Shown in pieces: positions 1 through 7,355 of a stretch of DNA of 7,617 nucleotides. The notes beneath the pieces are model-generated. The model searched no databases. It saw nothing but the letters and a program-made list of their open reading frames with translations, and was not told the origin of the DNA. The DNA is from an uncultured Streptococcus sp. (GTDB lineage: Bacteria; Bacillota; Bacilli; Lactobacillales; Aerococcaceae): positions 1-7,617 of the forward strand of contig CAJZJY010000048.1 of the NCBI GenBank assembly GCA_916050055.1, in the 5' to 3' direction. The position numbers and the translations under genes were made by a program. How positions within the stretch are numbered: the stretch's first letter is position 1; each line of letters opens with the position of its first letter.

Positions 1-163
1 TCTTTCCATCACGAATGACAAGCACTGCTACTGCTCCTGTATGGAATACGAGGTCTCGCGTAGAAGTTTTCCCATTTGGTAGTTCTACGATATCTTGTGT
101 CACTGTAAAAATACGTCCTGAATATTTAATATCTCGTTGAATGGTTTTTTCTGTAAAGTCCAT
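1..163 (-). CDS. nudF: Nudix hydrolase, ADP-ribose pyrophosphatase-like (N-terminal part, cut by window edge)
   Basis: Reading leftward from the ATG at 161-163 gives 54 codons, starting MDFTEKTIQRDIKYSGRIF, continuing through VTQDIVELPNGKTSTRDLVF and ending HTGAVAVLVIRDGK at the window edge. This is the N-terminal dimerisation and substrate-binding segment typical of bacterial ADP-ribose pyrophosphatases: a 'G-RIF-V--D-V-LPNGK---R-' strand pair followed by the 'H-GAV-VL' strand that opens the Nudix fold. The family hydrolyses ADP-ribose to AMP and ribose 5-phosphate in the cytosol. The Nudix box itself (GX5EX7REUXEEXGU) would lie beyond position 1, so catalytic competence cannot be judged. 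A good ribosome binding site (GGAGG, about 171-175) precedes the ATG and supports this start. The gene follows the PBP gene on the same strand but is separated from it by a terminator and has its own promoter, so it is probably transcribed independently. The assignment rests on the N-terminus only. Confidence 0.85.
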   Translation of the reverse strand, partial: MDFTEKTIQRDIKYSGRIFTVTQDIVELPNGKTSTRDLVFHTGAVAVLVIRDGK

Positions 164-185
164 AATTTCGCCTCCACTTTGCTTT

Positions 186-214
186 ATTATAATTGGTTTT
201 ACGTCTTTCAACAA
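186..214 (-). promoter_or_regulatory. Predicted sigma-A promoter of the Nudix gene
   Basis: On the minus strand a consensus -10 box TATAAT (186-191) follows a TTGTTG -35-like box (209-214) with an ideal 17-bp spacer. It sits about 25 bp before the Nudix start codon and just downstream of the PBP terminator, as expected for a separate transcription unit. The -35 box matches consensus only in its TTG half. Confidence 0.6.
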
Positions 215-238
215 TCGATTTTACTAAACTTTAATGAC

Positions 239-273
239 AAAAAAACTGAGTGGCACAAACGACCACCCAGTTT
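239..273 (-). terminator. Rho-independent terminator of the PBP gene
   Basis: Read leftward, the RNA folds into an 11-bp stem (263-273 pairing with 243-253, all Watson-Crick except one G-U pair) with a 9-nt loop (254-262). It runs straight into a seven-T tract (245 down to 239), three of which pair in the stem. It begins 5 bp past the PBP stop codon. The stem core is CTGGGTGG with CCACTCAG. Confidence 0.9.
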
Positions 274-277
274 CTTC

Positions 278-2410
278 TTAACGTCGGTTATTTTGTTGTT
301 GTCGAATTTGTGAGTTAACAGTTGCTTCATTCGTTTGTGAAGAGCTGCTTGTTTTTCCAAAATAAGCATCATAGACTTGCTTAGCTACTTTAGCCGCATA
401 GTCAGATGGTGAACCATCTTTGAAATACGGAGCAACAACAGCCACTACGATTTCTGGATTATCATATGGCGCATATGAGATAAAGGATGAATTTTCAACG
501 GCTTCATTTTTATACGCTGGATTTGGTCCCGAATAGAACGCTTCGGTAGTCCCTGTTTTACCAGCGACTTGTGGAGAATACGTTCTAAATGTCGTTGCAG
601 ACGTTCCGTTTTCACCATGCGTTACACGGTATAGCCCTTCTTTAATATGATCCAAGATTTCTTTACTTACTTGAATCGAATTCATAATCTTCGTTGGAAC
701 AACGTCTTCAAGGTTTCCAATGCCACCACTTGGACTTGTTTCATGAATTTCTTTTACTAAACGAGGGGCAATACGTGTACCACCATTAGCAATGGTAGAC
801 ATATATTGCGCTAATTGCAGCGGTGTATATAAGTCAAACTGACCGAACGCAAAGTCAAGTGCAGAGAAAGCATCGGCTGTTCCACCGTTATACCCTTTGC
901 CTTCATTTGGAAGGTCAATCCCTGTACGAACACCAAGACCGAACTGTGCGTAATACTCACGGAGTTTGTCAAAAAGGCTTAGATTAATATTTAAACGTCC
1001 GCCTTTTTCGTACGTTGTTTGTCCACCCATCTTCATCGCCAGTTTAATCATATAAACGTTTGATGAACGTTCTAAGGCATCTAAGTCTGTTAATTCCATT
1101 TTACCATTACGGTTAAACCATGAACTCTTCGGTTTAGACGCTTCGAATTCAATTGGTTCATCGACAATCGTATTATCCTCAAGCGTGATTGCTCCATCCA
1201 TATACCCTGATAGGACGGTTGCTGGTTTTACAACAGACCCCATTCCAAATGAGTTATTGATGGCACCAAGAGCATCGTCTTCGACACCCGTTGAATGAAA
1301 GTTTTCATCAAATTTCTTTTTCTTCCCTGTAATTCCAAGAATGTCTCCATTTTTTGGATTCATTACAACGATATACACACGGTCCGCAGCAGGATCCGTC
1401 ATCTCTTCAACAGACTTCTTTGCAATCTCTTCAATTTTCTTTTGGAATTCAGTATCAATCGTTAAGACAAGGTTTGACCCGCCTTTACCTGGATACGTTT
1501 CAGTCGTATTCACCACTTCACCTTTTGTATTGGTTTGTGATTTTACAACTGTCTTCGTTCCGCTAAGTACTGTTTCATATTGTTCTTCTAAATAACTTGT
1601 TCCAACACGGTCATTAAGTGAGTAGCCTTGCGCTAGAAGTGACTTCACTTTATCTGAAGGAAGCCCCGTCTTTTCAGAAGATACGGTTCCAAGAATCGTC
1701 TTCAACATATCGCCCATTGGGTATTCACGATCCCAGTCAGAATCAACATCGACCCCGCGAAGCTCTCCAAGTCGTTCACTAATTTTAGCGACTTCTTGTT
1801 CTGTGACCCCTTCATTTTTAAGTGTCACTGTTGATAAGGCATACGCACTATTCATTTTCGTGAAAATAGCAATCACTTGTTTTTCGGCATCGCTATAATT
1901 GAGTTCATCGGCAGGAATATGTGCCAATTGCATTTCATACGTTTGACTCGTTGAGAGATTTTCTTTCGCAATTCTCTTCTTCTCGTCTGCTGTTAGAAGG
2001 CTATCGACTTTATCAGGGTTTGTCGCTACCCAGTAATCTTTCAAGTCACGTTCTTTTAACTCAGAAGCATCCACAGAAATTAATGTCGTTAATTTCTTAG
2101 CGATTTCTAACATCGTTGACGCTTTAACATCTGCAGGTCTTGTATAGTTAATTGCGAGTTTTGGTTTATTCCCCACTAAAATACGTCCTTGACTATCATA
2201 AATCGATCCACGCGGAACTGATTTTTTAGCAGTGGTTGTCTCTGTACGTTGTACAAGCGCAACAAACTCGTCTCCTTTAACTAATTGGATATACGCCAAA
2301 CGGCTAATTAAAGCAATAAATGAAAAGAATACAATTAAAAATAATAAATTCAAGCGAAATGGAATATGTGATTTTTTCTTTTTCTTTTTTAATTTTCTTT
2401 TAGTAAGCAT
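278..2410 (-). CDS. pbp2b: Class B penicillin-binding protein (peptidoglycan transpeptidase, PBP2b type)
   Basis: This 710-residue membrane-anchored D,D-transpeptidase cross-links peptidoglycan outside the membrane; PBP2b-type enzymes serve side-wall elongation. The N-terminus is short, cytosolic and strongly basic (a run of six Lys at 8-13), followed by one uncleaved membrane anchor at about 18-43. The PBP dimerisation domain starts at about 61 (KKSVPRGSIYDSQGRIL) and runs to about 310. The transpeptidase domain carries all three active-site motifs: SVVK (nucleophile Ser392, Lys395), SSN (449-451) and KTG (618-620, followed by TTE). SVVK and SSN match streptococcal PBP2b rather than the STMK of PBP2x, and no PASTA domains follow. 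The tail is Ser/Asn/Gln-rich and ends NNRR. I chose the ATG at 2408-2410 because GGAG (2417-2420) sits 6 bp before it; an in-frame ATG four codons upstream (2422) has no Shine-Dalgarno sequence. It is divergent from yfhO and followed by its own terminator. The elongation role is inferred from family resemblance. Confidence 0.93.
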   Translation of the reverse strand: MLTKRKLKKKKKKSHIPFRLNLLFLIVFFSFIALISRLAYIQLVKGDEFVALVQRTETTTAKKSVPRGSIYDSQGRILVGNKPKLAINYTRPADVKASTMLEIAKKLTTLISVDASELKERDLKDYWVATNPDKVDSLLTADEKKRIAKENLSTSQTYEMQLAHIPADELNYSDAEKQVIAIFTKMNSAYALSTVTLKNEGVTEQEVAKISERLGELRGVDVDSDWDREYPMGDMLKTILGTVSSEKTGLPSDKVKSLLAQGYSLNDRVGTSYLEEQYETVLSGTKTVVKSQTNTKGEVVNTTETYPGKGGSNLVLTIDTEFQKKIEEIAKKSVEEMTDPAADRVYIVVMNPKNGDILGITGKKKKFDENFHSTGVEDDALGAINNSFGMGSVVKPATVLSGYMDGAITLEDNTIVDEPIEFEASKPKSSWFNRNGKMELTDLDALERSSNVYMIKLAMKMGGQTTYEKGGRLNINLSLFDKLREYYAQFGLGVRTGIDLPNEGKGYNGGTADAFSALDFAFGQFDLYTPLQLAQYMSTIANGGTRIAPRLVKEIHETSPSGGIGNLEDVVPTKIMNSIQVSKEILDHIKEGLYRVTHGENGTSATTFRTYSPQVAGKTGTTEAFYSGPNPAYKNEAVENSSFISYAPYDNPEIVVAVVAPYFKDGSPSDYAAKVAKQVYDAYFGKTSSSSQTNEATVNSQIRQQQNNRR

Positions 2411-2444
2411 AATACACTCCATATAACATCTAGTAACTCATAAC

Positions 2445-2458
2445 AGTATACCATAAAT
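2445..2458 (-). promoter_or_regulatory. Predicted extended -10 promoter of the PBP gene
   Basis: The minus strand reads ATTTATGGTATACT, containing the extended -10 form TGG-TATACT (-10 box at 2445-2450, TG element at 2452-2453). It lies about 35 bp before the chosen PBP start. I find no good -35 box at 16-19 bp spacing, which is usual for promoters relying on the TGn extension. Twelve bases (ATTTATGGTATA) are identical to the cshB promoter. Confidence 0.55.
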
Positions 2459-2549
2459 CTCGACCTAATCTGTATAAAAAAGGGGTTAGAAAGTGGTTAA
2501 GATTTTTTTGCGTTCAAGACTAATTTTTCGTGCAGGCTCCGCGTTTCCA

Positions 2550-2558
2550 TGCTATGCT
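2550..2558 (+). promoter_or_regulatory. Possible extended -10 promoter of yfhO
   Basis: TGC-TATGCT (TG at 2550-2551, -10 box at 2553-2558) lies about 30 bp before the yfhO start codon and just upstream of its ribosome binding site. No convincing -35 box is seen around 2528-2536. It is the best promoter candidate on this strand in the 177-bp gap between the divergent PBP and yfhO genes, but the match is modest. Confidence 0.35.
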
Positions 2559-2587
2559 AACAGTAACGACTAGAAAGGAGGACTACC

Positions 2588-5176
2588 ATGGAAAAGACGA
2601 TGACCAAGAAGAGATACTATACGCTCAGTATTTTGATTCCAGCTGTGATGATTTTAGCGATTTTTCTACTCTTTACAATCACCCCATTTGGAAATCGAAC
2701 ATGGCTAACAATCGACCTTGGACAGCAATATGTCGACTTCTTTAGTTACTACCAAGACACTCTCTTGCATCACCAAGAGCAATTCTTCTATAGCTTCTCG
2801 AAGTCTATTGGCGGAGAAATGGTGAGTCTATGGGCGTACTATTTGTTGAGTCCGTTTAATCTTCTCTTTATACTCATTCCTCGCTCGGCCATCGCCATGG
2901 GTGTCTCTCTTCTTATTTTCTTGAAACTCGTTTCTTGTACGGTTAGCTTTTCAGTATTGCTAGATGTGAAATTCAAACAAAGAAATTGGACGACGCTTCT
3001 CTTTGCACTCTCATACGGATTTATGAGTTATCTTTCAGCCAATCAATTTAATGTGATGTGGTTAGATGCCCTCATTAGCCTTCCGCTTATCGTCCTTGGA
3101 GTGGATGCACTCTTACAAAAACGGAATCCGTTATATTATGTACTTCCTTTATCGCTCACTATTTTGAGTAACTACTATACTGGATATATGATTTGCCTTT
3201 TCCTAGGCCTCTATTTCCCGTATGCCTATTTAATGGCAAATGATTCGTTCTCATGGAAAAGTTTTATAAAACAGTTTGGCCGCTTTATCTTTTATAGTGT
3301 CCTTTCCGTTGGACTCATTACAGTCATTCTACTTCCAACGTTTTATAGCCTACTTGGTAGTAAAGGGACAGCGACTACCATCACTTGGAGCCTAAAGTCT
3401 GAATATAATCCGCTACTGATAGCTTCAAAACTCTTTATCGGTAGTTTCGACTTCCATGAAATGCAAAAAGGCTATCCGAACATTTTCGTTGGTAGCCTGG
3501 CCTTGTTTAGCTTCCTTTGCTACTTCAAAGAGAAAAAGATTGCACTATCCCAACGCCTTTACGCGCTATTCATTGCGATTGTCCTACTCATTAGTTTCAA
3601 TATTGAGATGTTTGATAAACTGTGGCATGCCGGACAACTACCAAATTGGTATTCGTACCGTTTCTCATTCCTCTTCAGCTTCTGGATGGTCTTTCTAGGC
3701 TACCAATGGGCACTGAAGAAAATAGCGGTTGGCATACATGAGACATTTGTGTATTTCTTCCTTGTATTAGCAGCAGGCATTGGTTTTATACTCTTCCCTC
3801 AAGATTACCTACAAGGCTGGCAAATCGCACTTGGCTTCGGGCTCTCAATGGGAATCTTGTATGGTCTCATTTTAATCGGACGCGGAAAAAGAACATATCA
3901 AAAGTTCCTGATTTCATTTGTAGTGGTTGAACTGCTCTTAAACAGCATCATTACCTTATCCAGACTTGGGTATGTCATGAATTCTGAATTCACGGCTTAT
4001 CAATCGTCATTAGCAAACTGGTCTACCGTATTACACCCTGCAGAAAATGAATTTTATCGTAGCGAGAAAACCATCCTTCGTTCGAAAAATGATAGCTTGC
4101 AAGTTCCAACTTATGGCGTATCTCATTTTTCATCCACCTTTGAAAAGGAAACAGAAAAGTTCTTTGACGCAATTGGGGTTCGTCAAGGAACCGCCTATGT
4201 CAACTACAGCAATGGCACCCTTCTGACGGATGCATTACTGGGGATCAAGAATACCTTTATCGAAACCACAGAGGTCCCCTATAATGAACGTTGGGAACGA
4301 AAAGACTTGGAAGATTTACCAACAATCGAAACCTTTAACGAAGGACACGTTGTCACAAATCCAAACGCGCTCTCGATTGCTTATCCGATGAAAGCTATCC
4401 TGAAATCGATGAAGGTACCAACAAACCATCCGATTACGATGCAAAACCAATTAGCGAATGCACTTAGCGGAACAACGAGTCCGAAGAATATTTTCACAAG
4501 AGTTTCTTATGAGACAACTTTTGAAAATATCAGTGGTTCACCTGTCGTATATCAACGGGTTCAATTCGAGGACAACACTCAAGTTGGAACGATTACACTC
4601 ACCTTCACTCCTGAAACCGATGATCCGATTTACTTAGAAATGGCGGGAACAATGGGAGAAGAAGATTTGGAAATGACGCTAAACGGTGAACCATATGCCT
4701 TTTATCCGGTTCAATCAAAACCCGTGCTTCTTAGCGTCGCCAAGAACCAAAAAGGTCAACCTCAAACACTTCAAATTATCGTGAAGTCAGATGGCTTTGA
4801 ATTTTCTAAACTCAACCTTTATTCTTTAAACAATTCTCTCTTAAACGAGCGATTAGAGAAGACAAAAGCACAAGAGCTAAAACTGGAAACTTTCTCTGCT
4901 ACTCATTTTGTAGGAACAATGGAGGTCTTCGAAGACTCGACCGTTCTCACAACGATTCCTTATTCTACAGGATGGAAAATATGGGTCGACGGTCAAGAAG
5001 TAGAAACATACAAGATTTTGGATAGCCTTCTTGGATTTACTATCTCCAAAGGAACTCACCGAATCGAGTATCGTTATACCACTCCGCTTTTACTGGAAGG
5101 AAGCCTGGTGAGCCTTGCTTCTCTTCTGTTACTCAGCCTCATTCTATATAAACGCAAAAAGACCGATGCTTCTTAG
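2588..5176 (+). CDS. yfhO: YfhO-family polytopic membrane protein (putative GT-C glycosyltransferase of the cell envelope)
   Basis: This is an 862-residue integral membrane protein, complete, with the typical length of the YfhO family. A first membrane segment (about 12-33) is followed by an extracytoplasmic loop with TIDLGQQYVDFF (41-52); the Asp in this loop corresponds to the acidic catalytic loop expected of GT-C enzymes. About eleven more hydrophobic segments follow up to residue 458. The family-typical stretches QFNVMWLDA (153-161) and NWYSYRFSFLFSF (353-365) are present. A long non-membrane region (about 460-830) ends in the characteristic GWKIWVDGQEV...KGTHRIEYRY module (about 795-830). 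A last membrane helix (about 836-854) and a basic cytosolic end close the protein. In B. subtilis YfhO works with CsbB in adding sugars from a lipid-linked donor to lipoteichoic acid; here the acceptor and sugar are unknown, and no csbB/gtcA-like partner is in the window. AAAGGAGG (2574-2581), 6 bp before the ATG, fixes the start. The gene is divergent from the PBP gene and convergent with sodA. Family membership is firm; biochemical role is inferred. Confidence 0.9.
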   Translation: MEKTMTKKRYYTLSILIPAVMILAIFLLFTITPFGNRTWLTIDLGQQYVDFFSYYQDTLLHHQEQFFYSFSKSIGGEMVSLWAYYLLSPFNLLFILIPRSAIAMGVSLLIFLKLVSCTVSFSVLLDVKFKQRNWTTLLFALSYGFMSYLSANQFNVMWLDALISLPLIVLGVDALLQKRNPLYYVLPLSLTILSNYYTGYMICLFLGLYFPYAYLMANDSFSWKSFIKQFGRFIFYSVLSVGLITVILLPTFYSLLGSKGTATTITWSLKSEYNPLLIASKLFIGSFDFHEMQKGYPNIFVGSLALFSFLCYFKEKKIALSQRLYALFIAIVLLISFNIEMFDKLWHAGQLPNWYSYRFSFLFSFWMVFLGYQWALKKIAVGIHETFVYFFLVLAAGIGFILFPQDYLQGWQIALGFGLSMGILYGLILIGRGKRTYQKFLISFVVVELLLNSIITLSRLGYVMNSEFTAYQSSLANWSTVLHPAENEFYRSEKTILRSKNDSLQVPTYGVSHFSSTFEKETEKFFDAIGVRQGTAYVNYSNGTLLTDALLGIKNTFIETTEVPYNERWERKDLEDLPTIETFNEGHVVTNPNALSIAYPMKAILKSMKVPTNHPITMQNQLANALSGTTSPKNIFTRVSYETTFENISGSPVVYQRVQFEDNTQVGTITLTFTPETDDPIYLEMAGTMGEEDLEMTLNGEPYAFYPVQSKPVLLSVAKNQKGQPQTLQIIVKSDGFEFSKLNLYSLNNSLLNERLEKTKAQELKLETFSATHFVGTMEVFEDSTVLTTIPYSTGWKIWVDGQEVETYKILDSLLGFTISKGTHRIEYRYTTPLLLEGSLVSLASLLLLSLILYKRKKTDAS

Positions 5177-5190
5177 GAAACATCGGTCTT
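5159..5190. terminator. Bidirectional intrinsic terminator between yfhO and sodA
   Basis: A perfect 10-bp inverted repeat, AAGACCGATG (5159-5168) and CATCGGTCTT (5181-5190), flanks a 12-nt loop. Read on the minus strand, the stem runs into five T residues (5160 to 5156), a good U-tract for sodA. Read on the plus strand, the tail after the stem is poorer (CGTTATTT), so termination of yfhO may be weaker. The last codons of yfhO form the left arm and its TAG stop (5174-5176) lies in the loop. Confidence 0.85.
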
Positions 5191-5203
5191 CGTTATTTAC
5201 TGA

Positions 5204-5812
5204 TTATTTAGTAGCTTCAAAACGACGAGCTACTTCATCCCAGTTTACAACATTCCAGAATGCAGAAATGTAGTCTGGACGACGGTTTTGGTAGTTTAGG
5301 TAGTATGCATGTTCCCATACATCTAATCCTAATAATGGAGTTTTACCTTCTGATAGAGGGCTGTCTTGGTTTGGAGTAGAAACAACTTCTAATTTTCCAT
5401 TAGAAAGTACTAACCATGCCCAACCTGAACCAAAGCGAGTTGCTGCTGCTTGCGCGAATGCTGCTTTGAATTCGTCGAAGCTTCCGAATGCTTCGTTGAT
5501 TGCTTCTAATAAAGCACCTTCTGGAGCTTTTGCACCATCAAGAGATAATTGAGTCCAGAATAAGCTGTGGTTTGCATGTCCGCCACCATTGTTGCGAACA
5601 GCTACACGGATATCTTCAGGAACAGCGTTTAAATCGCTAATTAATTCTTCAACTGTTTTTTCGAATAATTCAGGGTGTTTTTCTACCGCTGCGTTTAAAT
5701 TTGTAACATATGCATTGTGATGTTTGTCATGGTGGATTTCCATTGTACGTGCATCAAAATGTGGTTCTAATGCGTCAAACGCGTATTCTAATTTTGGTAA
5801 TTCATAAGTCAT
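5204..5812 (-). CDS. sodA: Superoxide dismutase, Mn/Fe family (Mn type)
   Basis: This cytosolic enzyme of 202 residues, the usual family length, converts superoxide to hydrogen peroxide and oxygen. All four metal ligands are visible: His27 (in [13 protein letters not shown]), His82 (in [11 protein letters not shown]), Asp164 and His168 (in [18 protein letters not shown]). The GGGHANH segment and the second-sphere Gln149 (in NQDSPL) point to the manganese-type or cambialistic branch. The chosen start, [10 protein letters not shown], has AGGAGGA (5821-5827) 8 bp upstream and matches the normal N-terminus of the family. The reading frame stays open a further 18 codons to an upstream ATG at 5866, but that extension has no ribosome binding site and would overlap the predicted promoter and leader. 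The gene is divergent from cshB and convergent with yfhO, sharing a terminator hairpin with the latter. The metal preference is inferred from sequence signatures only. Confidence 0.97.
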   Translation of the reverse strand: MTYELPKLEYAFDALEPHFDARTMEIHHDKHHNAYVTNLNAAVEKHPELFEKTVEELISDLNAVPEDIRVAVRNNGGGHANHSLFWTQLSLDGAKAPEGALLEAINEAFGSFDEFKAAFAQAAATRFGSGWAWLVLSNGKLEVVSTPNQDSPLSEGKTPLLGLDVWEHAYYLNYQNRRPDYISAFWNVVNWDEVARRFEATK

Positions 5813-5837
5813 TACTAAATTCCTCCTAAAATTAAAT

Positions 5838-5854
5838 ACAGTTATGAAAACTGT
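5838..5854. promoter_or_regulatory. Inverted repeat in the sodA leader (possible operator or leader hairpin)
   Basis: ACAGTT (5838-5843) and AACTGT (5849-5854) form a perfect 6-bp dyad around a 5-bp spacer, between the predicted sodA -10 box and its ribosome binding site. A short symmetric site just downstream of the start point could bind a repressor or form a small hairpin in the leader. It does not match the PerR box or another oxidative-stress operator that I recognise, so its role is conjecture. Confidence 0.3.
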
Positions 5855-5868
5855 TTCTTTCTTCATTC

Positions 5869-5898
5869 ATCATACCACCCACCAAACATGATACGCAA
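5869..5898 (-). promoter_or_regulatory. Predicted promoter of sodA
   Basis: On the minus strand TGG-TATGAT gives an extended -10 (box at 5869-5874) with TTGCGT (5893-5898) as a weak -35 at 18-bp spacing. The resulting leader would be about 50 nt and carries the inverted repeat at 5838-5854. An alternative further upstream is CATAAT (5901-5906) with TTGGGG (5923-5928) at 16 bp, which would place the G-run tract in the spacer. Confidence 0.45.
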
Positions 5899-5906
5899 AA
5901 ATTATG

Positions 5907-5926
5907 CCCACTCCCCCAAATCCCCC
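5907..5926. other. C-run/G-run tract between the sodA and cshB promoters
   Basis: Three C-runs (CCC at 5907-5909, CCCCC at 5913-5917, CCCCC at 5922-5926) stand out in an otherwise AT-rich intergenic region. They give three G-runs on the sodA coding strand. The tract lies upstream of the preferred sodA -35 box and occupies the place where the cshB -35 box would be. The composition is seen directly; any structural or regulatory role is unproven. Confidence 0.5.
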
Positions 5927-5936
5927 AAGCGCGTGA

Positions 5937-5950
5937 ATTTATGGTATAAT
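5937..5950 (+). promoter_or_regulatory. Predicted extended -10 promoter of cshB
   Basis: ATTTATGGTATAAT holds a perfect -10 hexamer TATAAT (5945-5950) with a TGG extension (5942-5944). At the -35 position there is only the C-run tract, so recognition probably depends on the extended -10. The start codon lies 36 bp downstream. The ribosome binding site before it is weak (AAAGAGATG, about 5973-5981, no GGAGG), unlike the other genes of the window. Confidence 0.65.
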
Positions 5951-5986
5951 AATCCCGCTACATAGAGAAAGAAAAGAGATGAAAAC

Positions 5987-7291
5987 ATGAAATTTACAGA
6001 TTACGCATTACAGCCTTATTTGCAAAAAGCATTGGCTGACTTAAAATTTACACAACCAACCCCTATTCAAGAACGCATCATCCCTCTTTTATTAAAAGGA
6101 GAATCTGTGATTGGTCAGTCGCAAACTGGGAGCGGAAAGAGCCACAGTTTCCTATTACCACTTATCAATAAAATCAACCCTAGCCGTCAAGAATTGCAAT
6201 TAGTGATCACTGTTCCAAGTCGTGAACTCGCAGAACAATTAACCGCTGTTGCAGCTCAACTTATTTCATTTAGTGATACAGAAATCTTATTAGAAAAATG
6301 TATTGGTGGGACCGATAAAAAACGCCAAGTGGCAAAACTCACTCAAACACAACCACATATCGTGATTGGGACACCTGGTCGTATTTTCGACTTAATGCAA
6401 GAGAATGCGCTCTTCGTCCAAACCGTTCAAATGATGGTCGTCGACGAAGCCGATATGACATTTGACTTAGGGTTCTTAGAAACTGTCGATGAAATCGCGT
6501 CTCGTATGCCAGAAAACTTACAAATGTCTGTTTTCTCCGCAACAATTCCAGATAAGATTAAACCATTCTTGAAGAAATACTTGGGCAATCCAAAGGTGAT
6601 TCAAATCGAGAATACACAACTCGTTTCACCAACGATTAAAAACCAATTACTGGTGACAAAGGCACAAAATCCAATGGACGTTCTTCGTCAGTTACTTGTA
6701 ATGGGTCACCCTTACCTCGTGCTTATTTTCGTAAATACGAAGCAAAAAGCGGACGAAGTGACAAAAGACCTTCGCAGCCATAACTTCAAAGTAGCAACGA
6801 TTCACGGAGATATCCCTTCAAGAGAACGTCGTCGTGTGATGAAACAAATTCAACAAATGGATTATCAATTCGTTGTCGCAACAGATCTTGCTGCACGTGG
6901 AATTGATATCGAAGGAGTTTCTCATGTCATCAACTTAGAAATTCCTGGAGAATTGGAATTCTTCATTCACCGTGTTGGCCGTACTGGACGTAATGGTCTT
7001 GAAGGAACAGCCATCACCTTCTACACACCAGATCAAGAACAAGCCATTCAAACATTAGAAGGAAAAGGCATTTCTTTTGAAACAGTTGAATTGAAAAATG
7101 GCGAGCTGGTCGAAAGTTATGACCGCTCTCGTCGTGAGAAACGTAAAAATACGCAATCGAAAGACTTGGATCCTCGACTTAAAGGGATGATTAAGAAGGC
7201 GAAGAAAAAAGTAAAACCTGGCTACAAGAAAAAACTTGGCCAGGAGATTCGTCAAAAACAACGCAGACAAAATCGTACAAAAAATAAATAG
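5987..7291 (+). CDS. cshB: DEAD-box ATP-dependent RNA helicase, CshB-like
   Basis: This cytosolic RNA helicase of 434 residues is close to the length of B. subtilis CshB, a family tied to cold adaptation, ribosome assembly and mRNA turnover. Domain 1 shows the Q motif (FTQPTPIQ, 21-28), motif I SQTGSGKS (45-52, with Ser where most DEAD-box proteins have Ala and Thr), motif Ia VPSRELA (76-82), TPGR (129-132), DEAD (153-156) and SAT (184-186). Domain 2 shows FVNTKQKAD (248-256), HGD (273-275), ATDLAARGID (298-307) and HRVGRTGRNG (328-337). The C-terminal tail from about 385 is very rich in Lys and Arg and probably helps bind RNA. An ATG at 5979 leads to an immediate stop, so the ATG at 5987 is the start. 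It is divergent from sodA; the 3' side is a hairpin-rich non-coding region. The choice of CshB over CshA rests on length, motif variants and the basic tail, so the symbol is slightly less sure than the family. Confidence 0.93.
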   Translation: MKFTDYALQPYLQKALADLKFTQPTPIQERIIPLLLKGESVIGQSQTGSGKSHSFLLPLINKINPSRQELQLVITVPSRELAEQLTAVAAQLISFSDTEILLEKCIGGTDKKRQVAKLTQTQPHIVIGTPGRIFDLMQENALFVQTVQMMVVDEADMTFDLGFLETVDEIASRMPENLQMSVFSATIPDKIKPFLKKYLGNPKVIQIENTQLVSPTIKNQLLVTKAQNPMDVLRQLLVMGHPYLVLIFVNTKQKADEVTKDLRSHNFKVATIHGDIPSRERRRVMKQIQQMDYQFVVATDLAARGIDIEGVSHVINLEIPGELEFFIHRVGRTGRNGLEGTAITFYTPDQEQAIQTLEGKGISFETVELKNGELVESYDRSRREKRKNTQSKDLDPRLKGMIKKAKKKVKPGYKKKLGQEIRQKQRRQNRTKNK

Positions 7292-7355
7292 TAGAGACTA
7301 CCTTACTTACGAGTAGATTACTTCAAATCCTTACGGATTTCTCTATAATCGCTGT

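Noticed and set aside
1341..1595. Plus-strand open frames inside the PBP gene
   Set aside because: They lie opposite the conserved transpeptidase coding sequence, have no ribosome binding site or recognisable product, and are shadows of the real frame.
2530..2745. Plus-strand frame of 71 codons overlapping the start of yfhO
   Set aside because: It overlaps the yfhO ribosome binding site and first codons in another frame and has no recognisable content.
5813..5866. N-terminal extension of SodA by 18 residues to an upstream ATG
   Set aside because: No ribosome binding site precedes it, it overlaps the predicted leader and -10 region, and the internal ATG has a strong site and the normal family N-terminus.
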